Both the position numbers and the translations under genes were made by a program. Shown piece by piece: positions 8,055 through 14,382 of a stretch of DNA of 16,735 bases (positions are counted from its first letter, which is position 1; each line of letters starts with the position of its first letter). The DNA is from Chloroflexota bacterium (GTDB lineage Bacteria > Chloroflexota > Anaerolineae > Promineifilales > Promineifilaceae), in assembly GCA_024223125.1 (NCBI GenBank), contig JAAEOP010000548.1, forward strand, positions 1 through 16,735. The letters run 5' to 3'. The notes beneath the pieces were generated by a model. That model did not search any database. It had not been told where the DNA came from and worked only from the letters and a program-made list of their open reading frames with translations.

Positions 8055-8990
8055 TCACACAAATGCCGCTTGTTGCAAATAGGCATCTGCGTAAATGACT
8101 TTATTCATTAAAATTTCTACAGTTTTCCAGATGGCAACCTGAATAGGATCGCTCATATCCACATCGGTGATGGATGGTTCTTCCATGGCTTCTATACGGT
8201 CATGAATGGCGAGGTAGAGACGGTTCACGGCCGTGCCCCCATCCCGCATCTCAATTACCCGTACCGCCTCTTTCAGTTCCGCGTCAAACGGATCGGCAAT
8301 CATCATTTGCAAACCGGCGCCCATCAGCATAACGCAGTAAATACGATTGATCAGCGGCCGATTTTTGTGGGGCACAGCATTGGAAACATTGGAAATGCCC
8401 ACCGAAATTGGCGGCGGCGGATCCCAGGCAAATTGGATAGTATGCACCGCTTCGATCAGTTCTGGGCAATATTCCTGACAGCCAGAAACGGTTAAAACCA
8501 GCGGATCAATAATCAGGTCGCTGATGGGAAAATCAATTTCCAACGCGCGGGGAATAAGCGCTTCCAAGGCAATATTCACCCGATCATCGGCCGCAACGGG
8601 AATACCGCTCTTACCCATTGTCAGGGCTACAAGACGGGTATTGTACTGTTTGGCTACCAGCGGTACTTTTTCCAGTCGTTCTGCTTCGGCCGAAGTAGAA
8701 TTGATAATAGGCTGGGCCTTCGTTACCTTTTTCAAACCAGCTTCAATGCCCAAGATATTACTGCTGTCAAAACAGAGAGGTACGTCTACAACCTCTTCCA
8801 TCAGTTCCACCATCCAGGGAAACACTTCGGCGCCATCTTTTTTGCGCGGCCCCAGGTTAATGTCTAAGGCGTCCGCCCCGGCTTCCACCTGACGCACAGC
8901 TAATTCTTGGAAGAAACGGCCGTCTTTCTCACGCAGCGCATCTTTTACCTTTTTTGAAATTATGTGAATGTTTTCTCCAATAATGTACAT
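8055..8990 (-). CDS. acsE: Methyltetrahydrofolate:corrinoid/iron-sulfur protein methyltransferase
   Basis: A 311-residue pterin-binding TIM-barrel enzyme (DHPS fold) that moves the methyl group of 5-methyl-THF onto the cobalt of a corrinoid iron-sulfur protein. Residues known to bind the pterin in the Moorella enzyme have matching candidates close to their known positions: D75 in LCFDSSN, N97 in IINSTS, D162 in IIDPLVL and N201 in GISNVSN. The opening MYIIGENIHI and the GADALDINLG segment are also family-typical. The start is clear, with AAGGAG 6 bp upstream. Length is some 45 residues more than Moorella AcsE (about 262), mostly at the C-terminus. Its substrate comes from MetVF in the same cluster, and its product acceptor (AcsCD) is not in the window. 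Other MtgA/MtrH-type methyltransferases share the fold, but the context favours AcsE. Confidence 0.9.
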   Translation of the reverse strand: MYIIGENIHIISKKVKDALREKDGRFFQELAVRQVEAGADALDINLGPRKKDGAEVFPWMVELMEEVVDVPLCFDSSNILGIEAGLKKVTKAQPIINSTSAEAERLEKVPLVAKQYNTRLVALTMGKSGIPVAADDRVNIALEALIPRALEIDFPISDLIIDPLVLTVSGCQEYCPELIEAVHTIQFAWDPPPPISVGISNVSNAVPHKNRPLINRIYCVMLMGAGLQMMIADPFDAELKEAVRVIEMRDGGTAVNRLYLAIHDRIEAMEEPSITDVDMSDPIQVAIWKTVEILMNKVIYADAYLQQAAFV

Positions 8991-9008
8991 AAGATTCTCC
9001 TTGTTAGC

Positions 9009-9066
9009 GATTAGGAGATTGGAGATTGTCCAACCTCTTAATCCCTCAATCTCCCAATCCTCCTAA
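9009..9066. repeat. Heptad-repeat array (GGAGATT family) between radical SAM gene and acsE
   Basis: ATTAGGA, GATTGGA, GATTGTC are followed by inverted units CTCAATC, TCCCAAT, CCTCCTA. The two halves pair imperfectly. It occupies the entire spacer apart from the acsE ribosome site. Confidence 0.88.
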
Positions 9067-9068
9067 AC

Positions 9069-9974
9069 TCAAACCACCCCATACATCTGATCTGGAGCCA
9101 GAATTTCCGGGAATTCAGGTCGTAACTGTTCCCGCGCTGTGTAGCATAGATGGCAGGCATCTACATAACCCGCTTTCGGTTTCAGGTTGTATTGGCGAGC
9201 CAGTTGGGCCGGGCCGCCAGCCAACAAAGCGCCCACCACCGGGTAAGTTTGGGGATCGATTTCGGCCAATATCTGGCGCAACGGCCGCTCAAACATATTT
9301 CCAATGACCAACCCCTGGCACAAATGCAAAAAACCAAACGGGTCCAGATGTACTCGGCCAGGATCAGACAGGTTTTCATAAGGGCAGCGGGTGAATGTTT
9401 GCCATGATTGCTGCGGCAGACCAGGCGTCAGTTGAACGGCCGCCCGGCCGCGAAACATAACATCGCCTCCGGTCAAAGGTAAGCCCGGTTCACTCAATTC
9501 CGGGTCGCGTTCACCTGCCGGCGGGTCAATGGCGATGGGGCCAGATGGCAAGTCTAATTTCTGTGCGGCCGCCAGGCCGGGATGCAGCTTGCCAGTTTCT
9601 TCCGGGCTACCATGAAGCGTATCTACGGAAATACTCAGGTAATCCAAGCCGGCGTCGGCCAACGGCCGTAACCAGGTCAGCGCATCCTCTTCGGTCGTGG
9701 CCCAATACCCATTTGTTACAATCCCGGTGGCAAAACCCAATTCATGAGCGCGAGCTACCGCCTGCGCCAACACCGGGTAATAAAGAAAGGATTCGCCCCC
9801 TTCAAAATAAAATTCGCCAATGGTAGGCACGGCCAATGCCTGTTGAAAAACATCTTCCAATTGGGTCAACGAAAAAACACCAGATTGTTCCGGGCTGCCC
9901 CACACAAAACAATGATCGCAAGCGTAATTGCATTGGTAGGTTAGTAAAATATGGAGACTATTCAATTTCATCAT
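9069..9974 (-). CDS. Radical SAM protein of unknown substrate
   Basis: A 301-residue radical SAM enzyme. The CxxxCxxC 4Fe-4S motif is C15, C19, C22 (CNYACDHC), followed by the glycine-rich FYFEGGES segment that contacts SAM and GIVTNGYWA. Further cysteines near the C-terminus (TRCPYENL, HLCQGL, ACHLCYTA) suggest a SPASM-like region that could carry another cluster. I prefer the ATG at 9974, six residues before the conserved ILLTYQCN strand, with a weak GGA site 5 bp upstream. The longer frame from 10040 adds 22 residues (MNEYFVHNLLLII and so on) that are a translation of the heptad array. Lying between the activator and AcsE genes, it may modify a cofactor or protein of the corrinoid system, but no substrate can be assigned. 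Confidence 0.83.
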   Translation of the reverse strand: MMKLNSLHILLTYQCNYACDHCFVWGSPEQSGVFSLTQLEDVFQQALAVPTIGEFYFEGGESFLYYPVLAQAVARAHELGFATGIVTNGYWATTEEDALTWLRPLADAGLDYLSISVDTLHGSPEETGKLHPGLAAAQKLDLPSGPIAIDPPAGERDPELSEPGLPLTGGDVMFRGRAAVQLTPGLPQQSWQTFTRCPYENLSDPGRVHLDPFGFLHLCQGLVIGNMFERPLRQILAEIDPQTYPVVGALLAGGPAQLARQYNLKPKAGYVDACHLCYTAREQLRPEFPEILAPDQMYGVV

Positions 9975-9985
9975 ACACATCCGAA

Positions 9986-10071
9986 GTAATAATGAATTGT
10001 GAATAATTAATAATAAATTGTGAACGAAGTACTCATTCACAAATCACAATTCATTATTCATTATTTCCTCC
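9986..10071. repeat. AT-rich heptad-repeat array with inverted halves
   Basis: Units of the word AATGAATT/GTGAATA on the left and their inverse (CACAATT, CATTATT, CATTATT) on the right make an AT-rich hairpin of roughly 25-bp arms. It spans the gap between the activator and radical SAM genes and encodes the final residues (EEIMNNEL) and the TGA stop of the activator. Confidence 0.85.
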
Positions 10072-12065
10072 GCTACCGATGGAAAATGGCTTATATCCGT
10101 ATGCGGCAGGAATAGGGCTGAGGTAAAGGCTTCATAAAAGTTGTTATCGGCCGACAGTTCAATATAAGTCATGCGGCCGGCAATCTCATTGATGCGTTGT
10201 TGGGCAGTTTGGCTGAGAAGGGCATAATAAGCGCCCAGTACGGCCGTGTTGCCCAAAAAGTGAAACTGTTCCCAGGGCATATCCGGCAGCAGCCCAATCT
10301 GAATCCCCTTTTCCACGTTGATGTATTTGCCAAATGCACCGCCGATGAGAACTCGCTCAACGGATGTCAGCGGAACGCCCACATTGTCGGCCAGCACAGA
10401 AATACCGGCGTAAACGGCCGCTTTTGCCCGAATCAAATTGTCAATATCCACATGCGTAATAGCAATATCCTCGCCACGCCACGTCTCATCTGCCCAGGAC
10501 AGTACATACTCCCAGCCGCCCTCTCTCTGGCGAATGCGATTGCTTGCCAAATATTGGTTCAGATGGCCGCCCTTATCAATCACCCCGGTCAAAAACATTT
10601 CTGCCAGCAAAGAGATCAGGCCACTGCCACACAGCCCGCGTGGTTTGCTGTCGCCGATGATGCGTAAGGTGGGTTCATGGGTACGGCCGTCAATCCACAC
10701 CTCTTCAATGGCTCCCCGCGTCGCCCGCATCCCATCGCGCACGCCCGCTCCTTCAAAGGCGGGCCCGGCCGAACAGGCGCACGTCGCCAACCAATCCCGG
10801 CAGCCCAACACAATTTCGCCATTGGTGCCAATGTCCATAAAAAGCGTGACTTGCTGCGTATCGTCTAGCCCAGACGACAACACGCCGGCCGTAATGTCAG
10901 CGCCCACATAGCTGGCAACCCCTGGCAAACAAATCACTTCAGCCTGGGGATGGATATTTAAGCCCATTTCGTTGGCGGTCAATGGAGGAAAATAGTTTAC
11001 GGCCGTGACAAACGGACTCAATCGAATACTGTCGGCCGTAATCCCCAACAACAAATGCATCATCACACTGTTACCCACAATCGTCGCCTTATAAATAGGA
11101 GATTGGAGATTGGGAGATTGGGGGATTGGGGGATCAAAATCTCTAATCTCCAATCTCTGATCTCTACTCACTTTTTGAATAACACGTTCAATTAGTGTGT
11201 TAATGCTTTGTAACACCAGTTCTCGCAGTTCCGCCTGCCCCTTGTTTTTATTGGCATACATCACACGGGAAATAACATCTTCGCCGCAGCGGATTTGGCG
11301 ATTGTATTCAGCTGCCTGGGCCACAACCTGCCCACTCATCAAATCTACCAGCCAGACGCTAACAGTCGTCGTGCCAATATCAATTGCCAGACCAAATAGT
11401 GGCGCATCATCAGGGATGTGGCCGGGGAGCAGGTTAATCAGTCTGGCCGATTCCGGGAATTCCGTATTCCGAATTCCGTATTCCGCATTCAACACGACCG
11501 TCACCCGCCATTCCCCACCCCGTAAAACAGAGCCGATTTTTTTCAGCAACAGCAGAGAAATTTGCAGATTTTCGATGCCGGTTTGTTGACGGGCGACAAA
11601 TTCTTGTCGCAATGCCGTTTGCAAACGGCTCCAATCATCCCGTTGGTCGCCCATGCTGGGCGGGGGTAGGGTAAGGGGAATGCGCTGAACGGACTGATCC
11701 CGCTGGGCATCATATCCGGCGGGAACTTGAACGGAGACGGCCGTGCGATCCATCGTCAACGTCCGTTCTAGCGTATCCTGGTCCGGCACAACAATCTCAG
11801 CATCCCCTTCTATTGCCGCCTGACAGGCCAACGCATACCCGGCGGCCACATCCTCGGCCGACAAACGCAACGTACTGCGCCGCCGCACACCGCCAGCGAC
11901 GTCTGCGCCGCCCACCACTTGCACCGCACAACGGCCGCAGCGCCCCTGTCCGCCACAGGGTTGGGTAATGTACACGCCAGCGCGAACGGCCGCATCCGTC
12001 AGCAATGTACCTGTGGTAACAACGGCCGCACTCTCGTGATCAAAGGTGATTGTGTGTTCAGTCAT
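10044..12065 (-). CDS. acsV: Corrinoid-protein reductive activator, 2Fe-2S and ASKHA domains (RACo/AcsV type, DUF4445)
   Basis: A 673-residue ATP-dependent activator that reduces accidentally oxidised Co(II) corrinoid back to Co(I), repairing the corrinoid iron-sulfur protein. The N-terminal 2Fe-2S ferredoxin domain has C37, C43, C46 and C81 (CGGQGRCGRC). After a linker and middle domain, the ASKHA actin-like domain begins near residue 225 with LAIDIGTTTVSVWL and includes TIVGNSVMMHLLLGI, LFMDIGTNGE, SAGPAFEGAGVRDGMRA, CGSGLISLL and GGAFGKYINVEKG. Two segments are unlike the family and are coded by heptad repeats in frame: residues about 192-203 and about 300-323. The stop codon also comes from a repeat. 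No good ribosome site precedes the ATG, and a MITE lies 25 bp upstream, so expression may have been altered. It is the first gene of the minus-strand cluster. Confidence 0.92.
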   Translation of the reverse strand: MTEHTITFDHESAAVVTTGTLLTDAAVRAGVYITQPCGGQGRCGRCAVQVVGGADVAGGVRRRSTLRLSAEDVAAGYALACQAAIEGDAEIVVPDQDTLERTLTMDRTAVSVQVPAGYDAQRDQSVQRIPLTLPPPSMGDQRDDWSRLQTALRQEFVARQQTGIENLQISLLLLKKIGSVLRGGEWRVTVVLNAEYGIRNTEFPESARLINLLPGHIPDDAPLFGLAIDIGTTTVSVWLVDLMSGQVVAQAAEYNRQIRCGEDVISRVMYANKNKGQAELRELVLQSINTLIERVIQKVSRDQRLEIRDFDPPIPQSPNLQSPIYKATIVGNSVMMHLLLGITADSIRLSPFVTAVNYFPPLTANEMGLNIHPQAEVICLPGVASYVGADITAGVLSSGLDDTQQVTLFMDIGTNGEIVLGCRDWLATCACSAGPAFEGAGVRDGMRATRGAIEEVWIDGRTHEPTLRIIGDSKPRGLCGSGLISLLAEMFLTGVIDKGGHLNQYLASNRIRQREGGWEYVLSWADETWRGEDIAITHVDIDNLIRAKAAVYAGISVLADNVGVPLTSVERVLIGGAFGKYINVEKGIQIGLLPDMPWEQFHFLGNTAVLGAYYALLSQTAQQRINEIAGRMTYIELSADNNFYEAFTSALFLPHTDISHFPSVAEEIMNNEL
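11097..11168. repeat. Heptad-repeat array inside the activator gene
   Basis: Several GGAGATTG and GGGGATTG units, then the inverse (AATCTCT, AATCTCC, AATCTCT). Some units are 8 bp rather than 7, and the total keeps the reading frame. Translated on the minus strand it gives a low-complexity P/Q/S-rich segment (EIRDFDPPIPQSPNLQSP) just before the conserved IVGNSVMMHLL motif. Confidence 0.88.
11459..11490. repeat. Second heptad-repeat array inside the activator gene (ATTCCGT)
   Basis: Four direct units ATTCCGT, ATTCCGA, ATTCCGT, ATTCCGC plus a partial fifth. It uses the same word as the array in front of metVF (5551-5571). Read on the minus strand it gives AEYGIRNTEF, nearly the same peptide as the false MetVF N-terminus (TEYGIQNTED). 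It lies in the linker between the middle and ASKHA domains. Confidence 0.85.
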
Positions 12066-12070
12066 TTTTA

Positions 12071-12207
12071 ACGATTGGGTAATTGGATAGTAACTGTACA
12101 GGTGCGACGCACTTTTCCCAGAGTAATGTCAATGCCGCTGCTCTTTGCAAGTGCATCGCACCTCTGGAAGCTGAATAGTTACATTGGATAATTACAAAAT
12201 TACCGCA
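12071..12207. repeat. Heptad array (AATTGG/AATTAC) split by a MITE
   Basis: Removing the MITE at 12090-12182 and one target copy leaves an array running GATTGGGTAATTGGATAA then TTACAAAATTACC, an inverted repeat (GGTAATT against AATTACC) of the same style as the other arrays. The array is upstream of the activator gene and is the landing site of the MITE. Confidence 0.6.
12090..12182. mobile_element. 93-bp MITE copy A, IS66-like ends, 8-bp target duplication
   Basis: It begins GTAACTGTACAG and ends CTGAATAGTTAC, with inner inverted blocks AGGTGCGACGCACTT and AAGTGCATCGCACCT. ATTGGATA flanks it on both sides (12082-12089 and 12183-12190). The reverse complement of copy B (14383-14475) matches it at 92 of 93 positions by eye. 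It lies 25 bp upstream of the activator ATG, between the divergent activator operon and the broken toxin-antitoxin genes, so it separates the operon from its older upstream region. Confidence 0.93.
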
Positions 12208-12228
12208 TATTTGGGATTGCCGCTCAAA

Positions 12229-12257
12229 TTAGCCGGTCTTCCCGCTAAAGCTATAAT
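12229..12257 (+). promoter_or_regulatory. Possible promoter of the broken toxin-antitoxin pair
   Basis: A perfect TATAAT (12252-12257) lies 6 bp before the ATG of the antitoxin-like frame, with a weak TTAGCC at 17 bp spacing as the -35. With so short a distance to the ATG the transcript would be leaderless or nearly so. Support is moderate for the -10 and poor for the -35. Confidence 0.4.
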
Positions 12258-12263
12258 GTACTC

Positions 12264-12546
12264 ATGGTTCCTGTAATAGAAGATGTTGCTCAAGAACTAA
12301 ATATCGCCCCGGATTTACTCTTGCAAGAGAGCCTGGGCGCATAACATTGTCCGCGAACTGCGGTTGACTGAGCTGGATATTGCCGACCTGCAAGACCGAT
12401 ACAGCGTCGTCTCGCCAGAAGAATTAAAAGCCAAGATTGACTCTGGTGATTTCTACAGTCATCCTGCCTGGGAAGAGATGATTGAGTGGGAAAATCTGGT
12501 AGCGTATCAGAAGCGTCTGACCCAGTTACAGGCTTCGCTGGCATAG
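12264..12546 (+). pseudogene. Antitoxin-like partner of TumE, broken by a one-base insertion
   Basis: The first frame reads MVPVIEDVAQELNIAPDLLL and goes on to QESLGA before a TAA at 12342. Removing one A near 12343 joins it to the downstream frame (YIVRELRLTELDIADLQDRY onward to LTQLQASLA, stop at 12546), giving one continuous protein of about 93 residues. Small acidic, helical proteins of this kind (SPEELKAKIDSG, YSHPAWEEMIEWENL) are, as I recall, typically found just upstream of TumE/DUF6516 genes and are thought to be their antitoxins. A TTG at 12364 could start a shortened product. A sequencing error at the A-rich site is possible. Confidence 0.65.
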
Positions 12547-12547
12547 T

Positions 12548-12907
12548 ATGTACGACGCTCTGGAACACATTGCCCTTGATGAATTCAGCGATATGGTAAA
12601 GGCAAGTCGGCAAATCGGCCGTCGCACCAATACGCCTCTCAAACTGCGACTGGACATTCGCGATGGCACGTATGTAGATATCTGGTTGAGTCCTGATGGA
12701 GCGCGATGCACTTTCCACTGGGAATAACGAGCCAGACGAGGGCTGATTCATCACCACGACAATGCGCCTGATCATCCTCATGTTTCGACACATCCCAAAT
12801 ATTTCCATAATGGTAGCGAAGGCAATGTCGAAGAAAGCCACATTCCTGACAATCATCCGAATGCCTTACGCTACTTCCTCACTTTCGTTCGTAGTCAAAT
12901 CCAATGA
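12548..12907 (+). pseudogene. TumE-like (DUF6516) toxin gene with an internal stop
   Basis: From the ATG at 12548 the frame reads MYDALEHIALDEFSDMVK through IRDGTYVDIWLSPDGAR to FHWE, meets TAA at 12725-12727, and then continues in the same frame for 59 codons (RARRGLIHHHDNAPDHPHVS, THPKYFHNGSEG, a C-terminal RYFLTFVRSQIQ) to TGA at 12905. The two halves together match the pattern of TumE/DUF6516 toxins, including the HDNAP...HP...FHNGSE histidine-rich core, so the TAA looks like a CAA-to-TAA nonsense change (Gln). It starts one base after the antitoxin-like stop. The active-core half is downstream of the stop, so the gene is probably dead. Confidence 0.7.
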
Positions 12908-12970
12908 CCTTTCAGAAGTCCAACTTCTCTGAGCAGTTGAACTTTTGAATCATCGCTTAAATCCATAAAT

Positions 12971-13879
12971 CTATTCATACTCATCATTTGGCGAAGCCAA
13001 TACAAAACGAAAATGTCCCGTAATATGGCCGATTGATGATTCATCTTCATTCAACAAAAATGCTTTTTCAATTTCCTCATTATCCAGGCGCTCCACCATT
13101 TTCAGCCCTCTCTGTTCTAAAAATGATTCTGTGTCGCCTTCATCAATGGCAAATAACAGTTCCTCGGCCGCGTGACGTTCTTTCATCGTTTCAGAAAACT
13201 CTCTGACACCATACCAATTAATATTCTCTTCTGTAATTGAGACGGTGTAATCAAAAACAATGGCGCTTTCATGATGGGCAGAATGGCTTACAAATTCCAA
13301 CGTTTCGGCAACCGCTTCCGGCTGGAGGTAATAGCTGACCCCTTCCCACAAAAACAACGTTTGTTTGCCCTTGTCATAGCCTGCTTTTTCCAACGCTTCG
13401 TTTAATGATTCTGTGTTGAAATTAATAGGAACGAGTGTGACCTGGCCTGGAATATCTATCTTCTCTTTGCGTAAGCATCTCTTTTTTCTATTTTGAGTGG
13501 AAGCAATATCCAACTCGATTATTCTGGTAGCCTGATTTAGCCCGACAAAACGATAGGCTCTGGAATCGTACCCTGCGCCAAGCAGCACAATTTGGGGAAC
13601 TTCTTTACGAAGAGCATCAACAAAAACAGCGTCAAAATAGGCTGTTCTGGCAATCACATATTCATACAGACCGGGCAAGAATCTATGAAGTTTGTCTTTG
13701 ACGTTTGCTCTTAGCCTTCTAAATTTGATAAAGAATCTGAAATGGGCCGGCAAAAAATATTCGGCCAAAAAGTCTGGCCCAATTCTCTCGTTATTGAACT
13801 CCTTGTAGGCAATCGCTCTACGCAGCGCAGCAAACACGGCCGTTTCCGATGGCTCTTGCTCAACACTATTATTAGACAT
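12971..13879 (-). CDS. Class I SAM-dependent methyltransferase, LCMT/TIGR00027-like
   Basis: A 302-residue putative O-methyltransferase of the leucine carboxyl methyltransferase-like family common in actinobacteria and Chloroflexota. RTAYFD (78-83) precedes the SAM-binding motif I, IVLLGAGYDSRAYRF (97-111). The acidic motif II ELDIASTQNRKK (122-133) and the FLWEGVSYYL strand follow, all in family order. The substrate is unknown; relatives are implicated in secondary metabolism. The ATG at 13879 is served by AGGAGG (13888-13893). It ends a three-gene minus-strand run with the CoA-binding fragment and amphi-Trp genes. Its base composition is more AT-rich and has fewer CGGCCG motifs than region A, hinting at later acquisition. 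Confidence 0.88.
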   Translation of the reverse strand: MSNNSVEQEPSETAVFAALRRAIAYKEFNNERIGPDFLAEYFLPAHFRFFIKFRRLRANVKDKLHRFLPGLYEYVIARTAYFDAVFVDALRKEVPQIVLLGAGYDSRAYRFVGLNQATRIIELDIASTQNRKKRCLRKEKIDIPGQVTLVPINFNTESLNEALEKAGYDKGKQTLFLWEGVSYYLQPEAVAETLEFVSHSAHHESAIVFDYTVSITEENINWYGVREFSETMKERHAAEELLFAIDEGDTESFLEQRGLKMVERLDNEEIEKAFLLNEDESSIGHITGHFRFVLASPNDEYE

Positions 13880-13902
13880 TCATCAATCCTCCTCTTACCA
13901 TG

Positions 13903-14052
13903 TCATCCTTTAGGCAAACGACCCACTGCGCCTAATACCCAGCGCATACACTTATGCCCAAATTCCAGGAACATCATCGGGCAGCCGCCGTCAATCACAG
14001 TGATGTTGTTCTGACGGCAAAATTGGGTCGCTTGTGTTTTGAAACTCATCAT
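13903..14052 (-). CDS. 49-residue fragment resembling the C-terminus of a CoA-binding protein
   Basis: The short frame MMSFKTQATQFCRQNNITVI, then DGGCPMMF.EFGHKCMRW and GRLPKG, resembles from memory the C-terminal end of CoA-binding-domain (YccU-like) proteins, where GxCPMMF and FGHxCMRW are recognisable. The Rossmann N-terminal part is missing. It nevertheless has two in-frame ATGs and a GGAG ribosome site (CGGAGTTGAATG), so it could be translated. It is either a deletion remnant given a new start or a small stand-alone protein. It lies 23 bp before the methyltransferase gene and 26 bp after the amphi-Trp gene. The family call is tentative. Confidence 0.55.
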   Translation of the reverse strand: MMSFKTQATQFCRQNNITVIDGGCPMMFLEFGHKCMRWVLGAVGRLPKG

Positions 14053-14078
14053 TCAACTCCGTTGTATTTTGATATTTC

Positions 14079-14354
14079 TTAGCCTAACTCCAGCGGGCCG
14101 CCGGCCGTATCGTCCTCAAACCATTTAATCTCAACTTCCAAGCTATGCTGGATACCTTTCCGCTTCTTGTCCTCATCTTCTACCTGAATTTCGAGAATGA
14201 GATTATGCGGCAGGCTCAATACGATCTCTTCATTTCCCTGACGCAAGACAACCCGACCTTCATTAACCTTATCGGCCAATTGATGCAGGAATGTACTTAC
14301 GTCGGAGCGATTCTTGCGTTCTTCACTTTTGAATAATCTTGTTTCTCTTCCCAT
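14079..14354 (-). CDS. Amphi-Trp domain-containing protein
   Basis: A 91-residue small protein matching the amphi-Trp domain pattern: a helical RSDVSTFLHQLADKVNEG, a strand pair VVLRQGNEEIVLSLP, then LILEIQVEDEDKK and a strand ending in the characteristic LEVEIKW. The charged N-terminus and lack of a signal peptide suggest a cytoplasmic location. The family has no defined function. A GGAG ribosome site precedes the ATG in the context AACGGAGTTGAAAGATG, which nearly repeats the leader of the next gene downstream (AACGGAGTTGAATGATG). A MITE lies 28 bp upstream. Confidence 0.85.
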   Translation of the reverse strand: MGRETRLFKSEERKNRSDVSTFLHQLADKVNEGRVVLRQGNEEIVLSLPHNLILEIQVEDEDKKRKGIQHSLEVEIKWFEDDTAGGPLELG

Positions 14355-14382
14355 CTTTCAACTCCGTTATCTAATAAAATAA

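Noticed and set aside
9975..10040. Hydrophobic N-terminal stretch of the radical SAM frame read as a membrane anchor or signal peptide
   Set aside because: The hydrophobic residues come from the AT-rich heptad array and lie upstream of the likely start at 9974.
12090..12182. Promoter carried by the MITE (TTGACA on the minus strand)
   Set aside because: A TTGACA is present, but no acceptable -10 lies at 16-18 bp spacing, so I do not call an outward promoter.
12290..12856. Long minus-strand open frame opposite the TumE-like genes
   Set aside because: It is antisense to two frames with clear family resemblance, and has low-complexity, arginine/serine-rich shadow composition.
12914..12928. Terminator between the convergent toxin and methyltransferase genes
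   Set aside because: The stem is only 6 bp (AGAAGT/ACTTCT) with a 3-base loop and no T-run on either strand.
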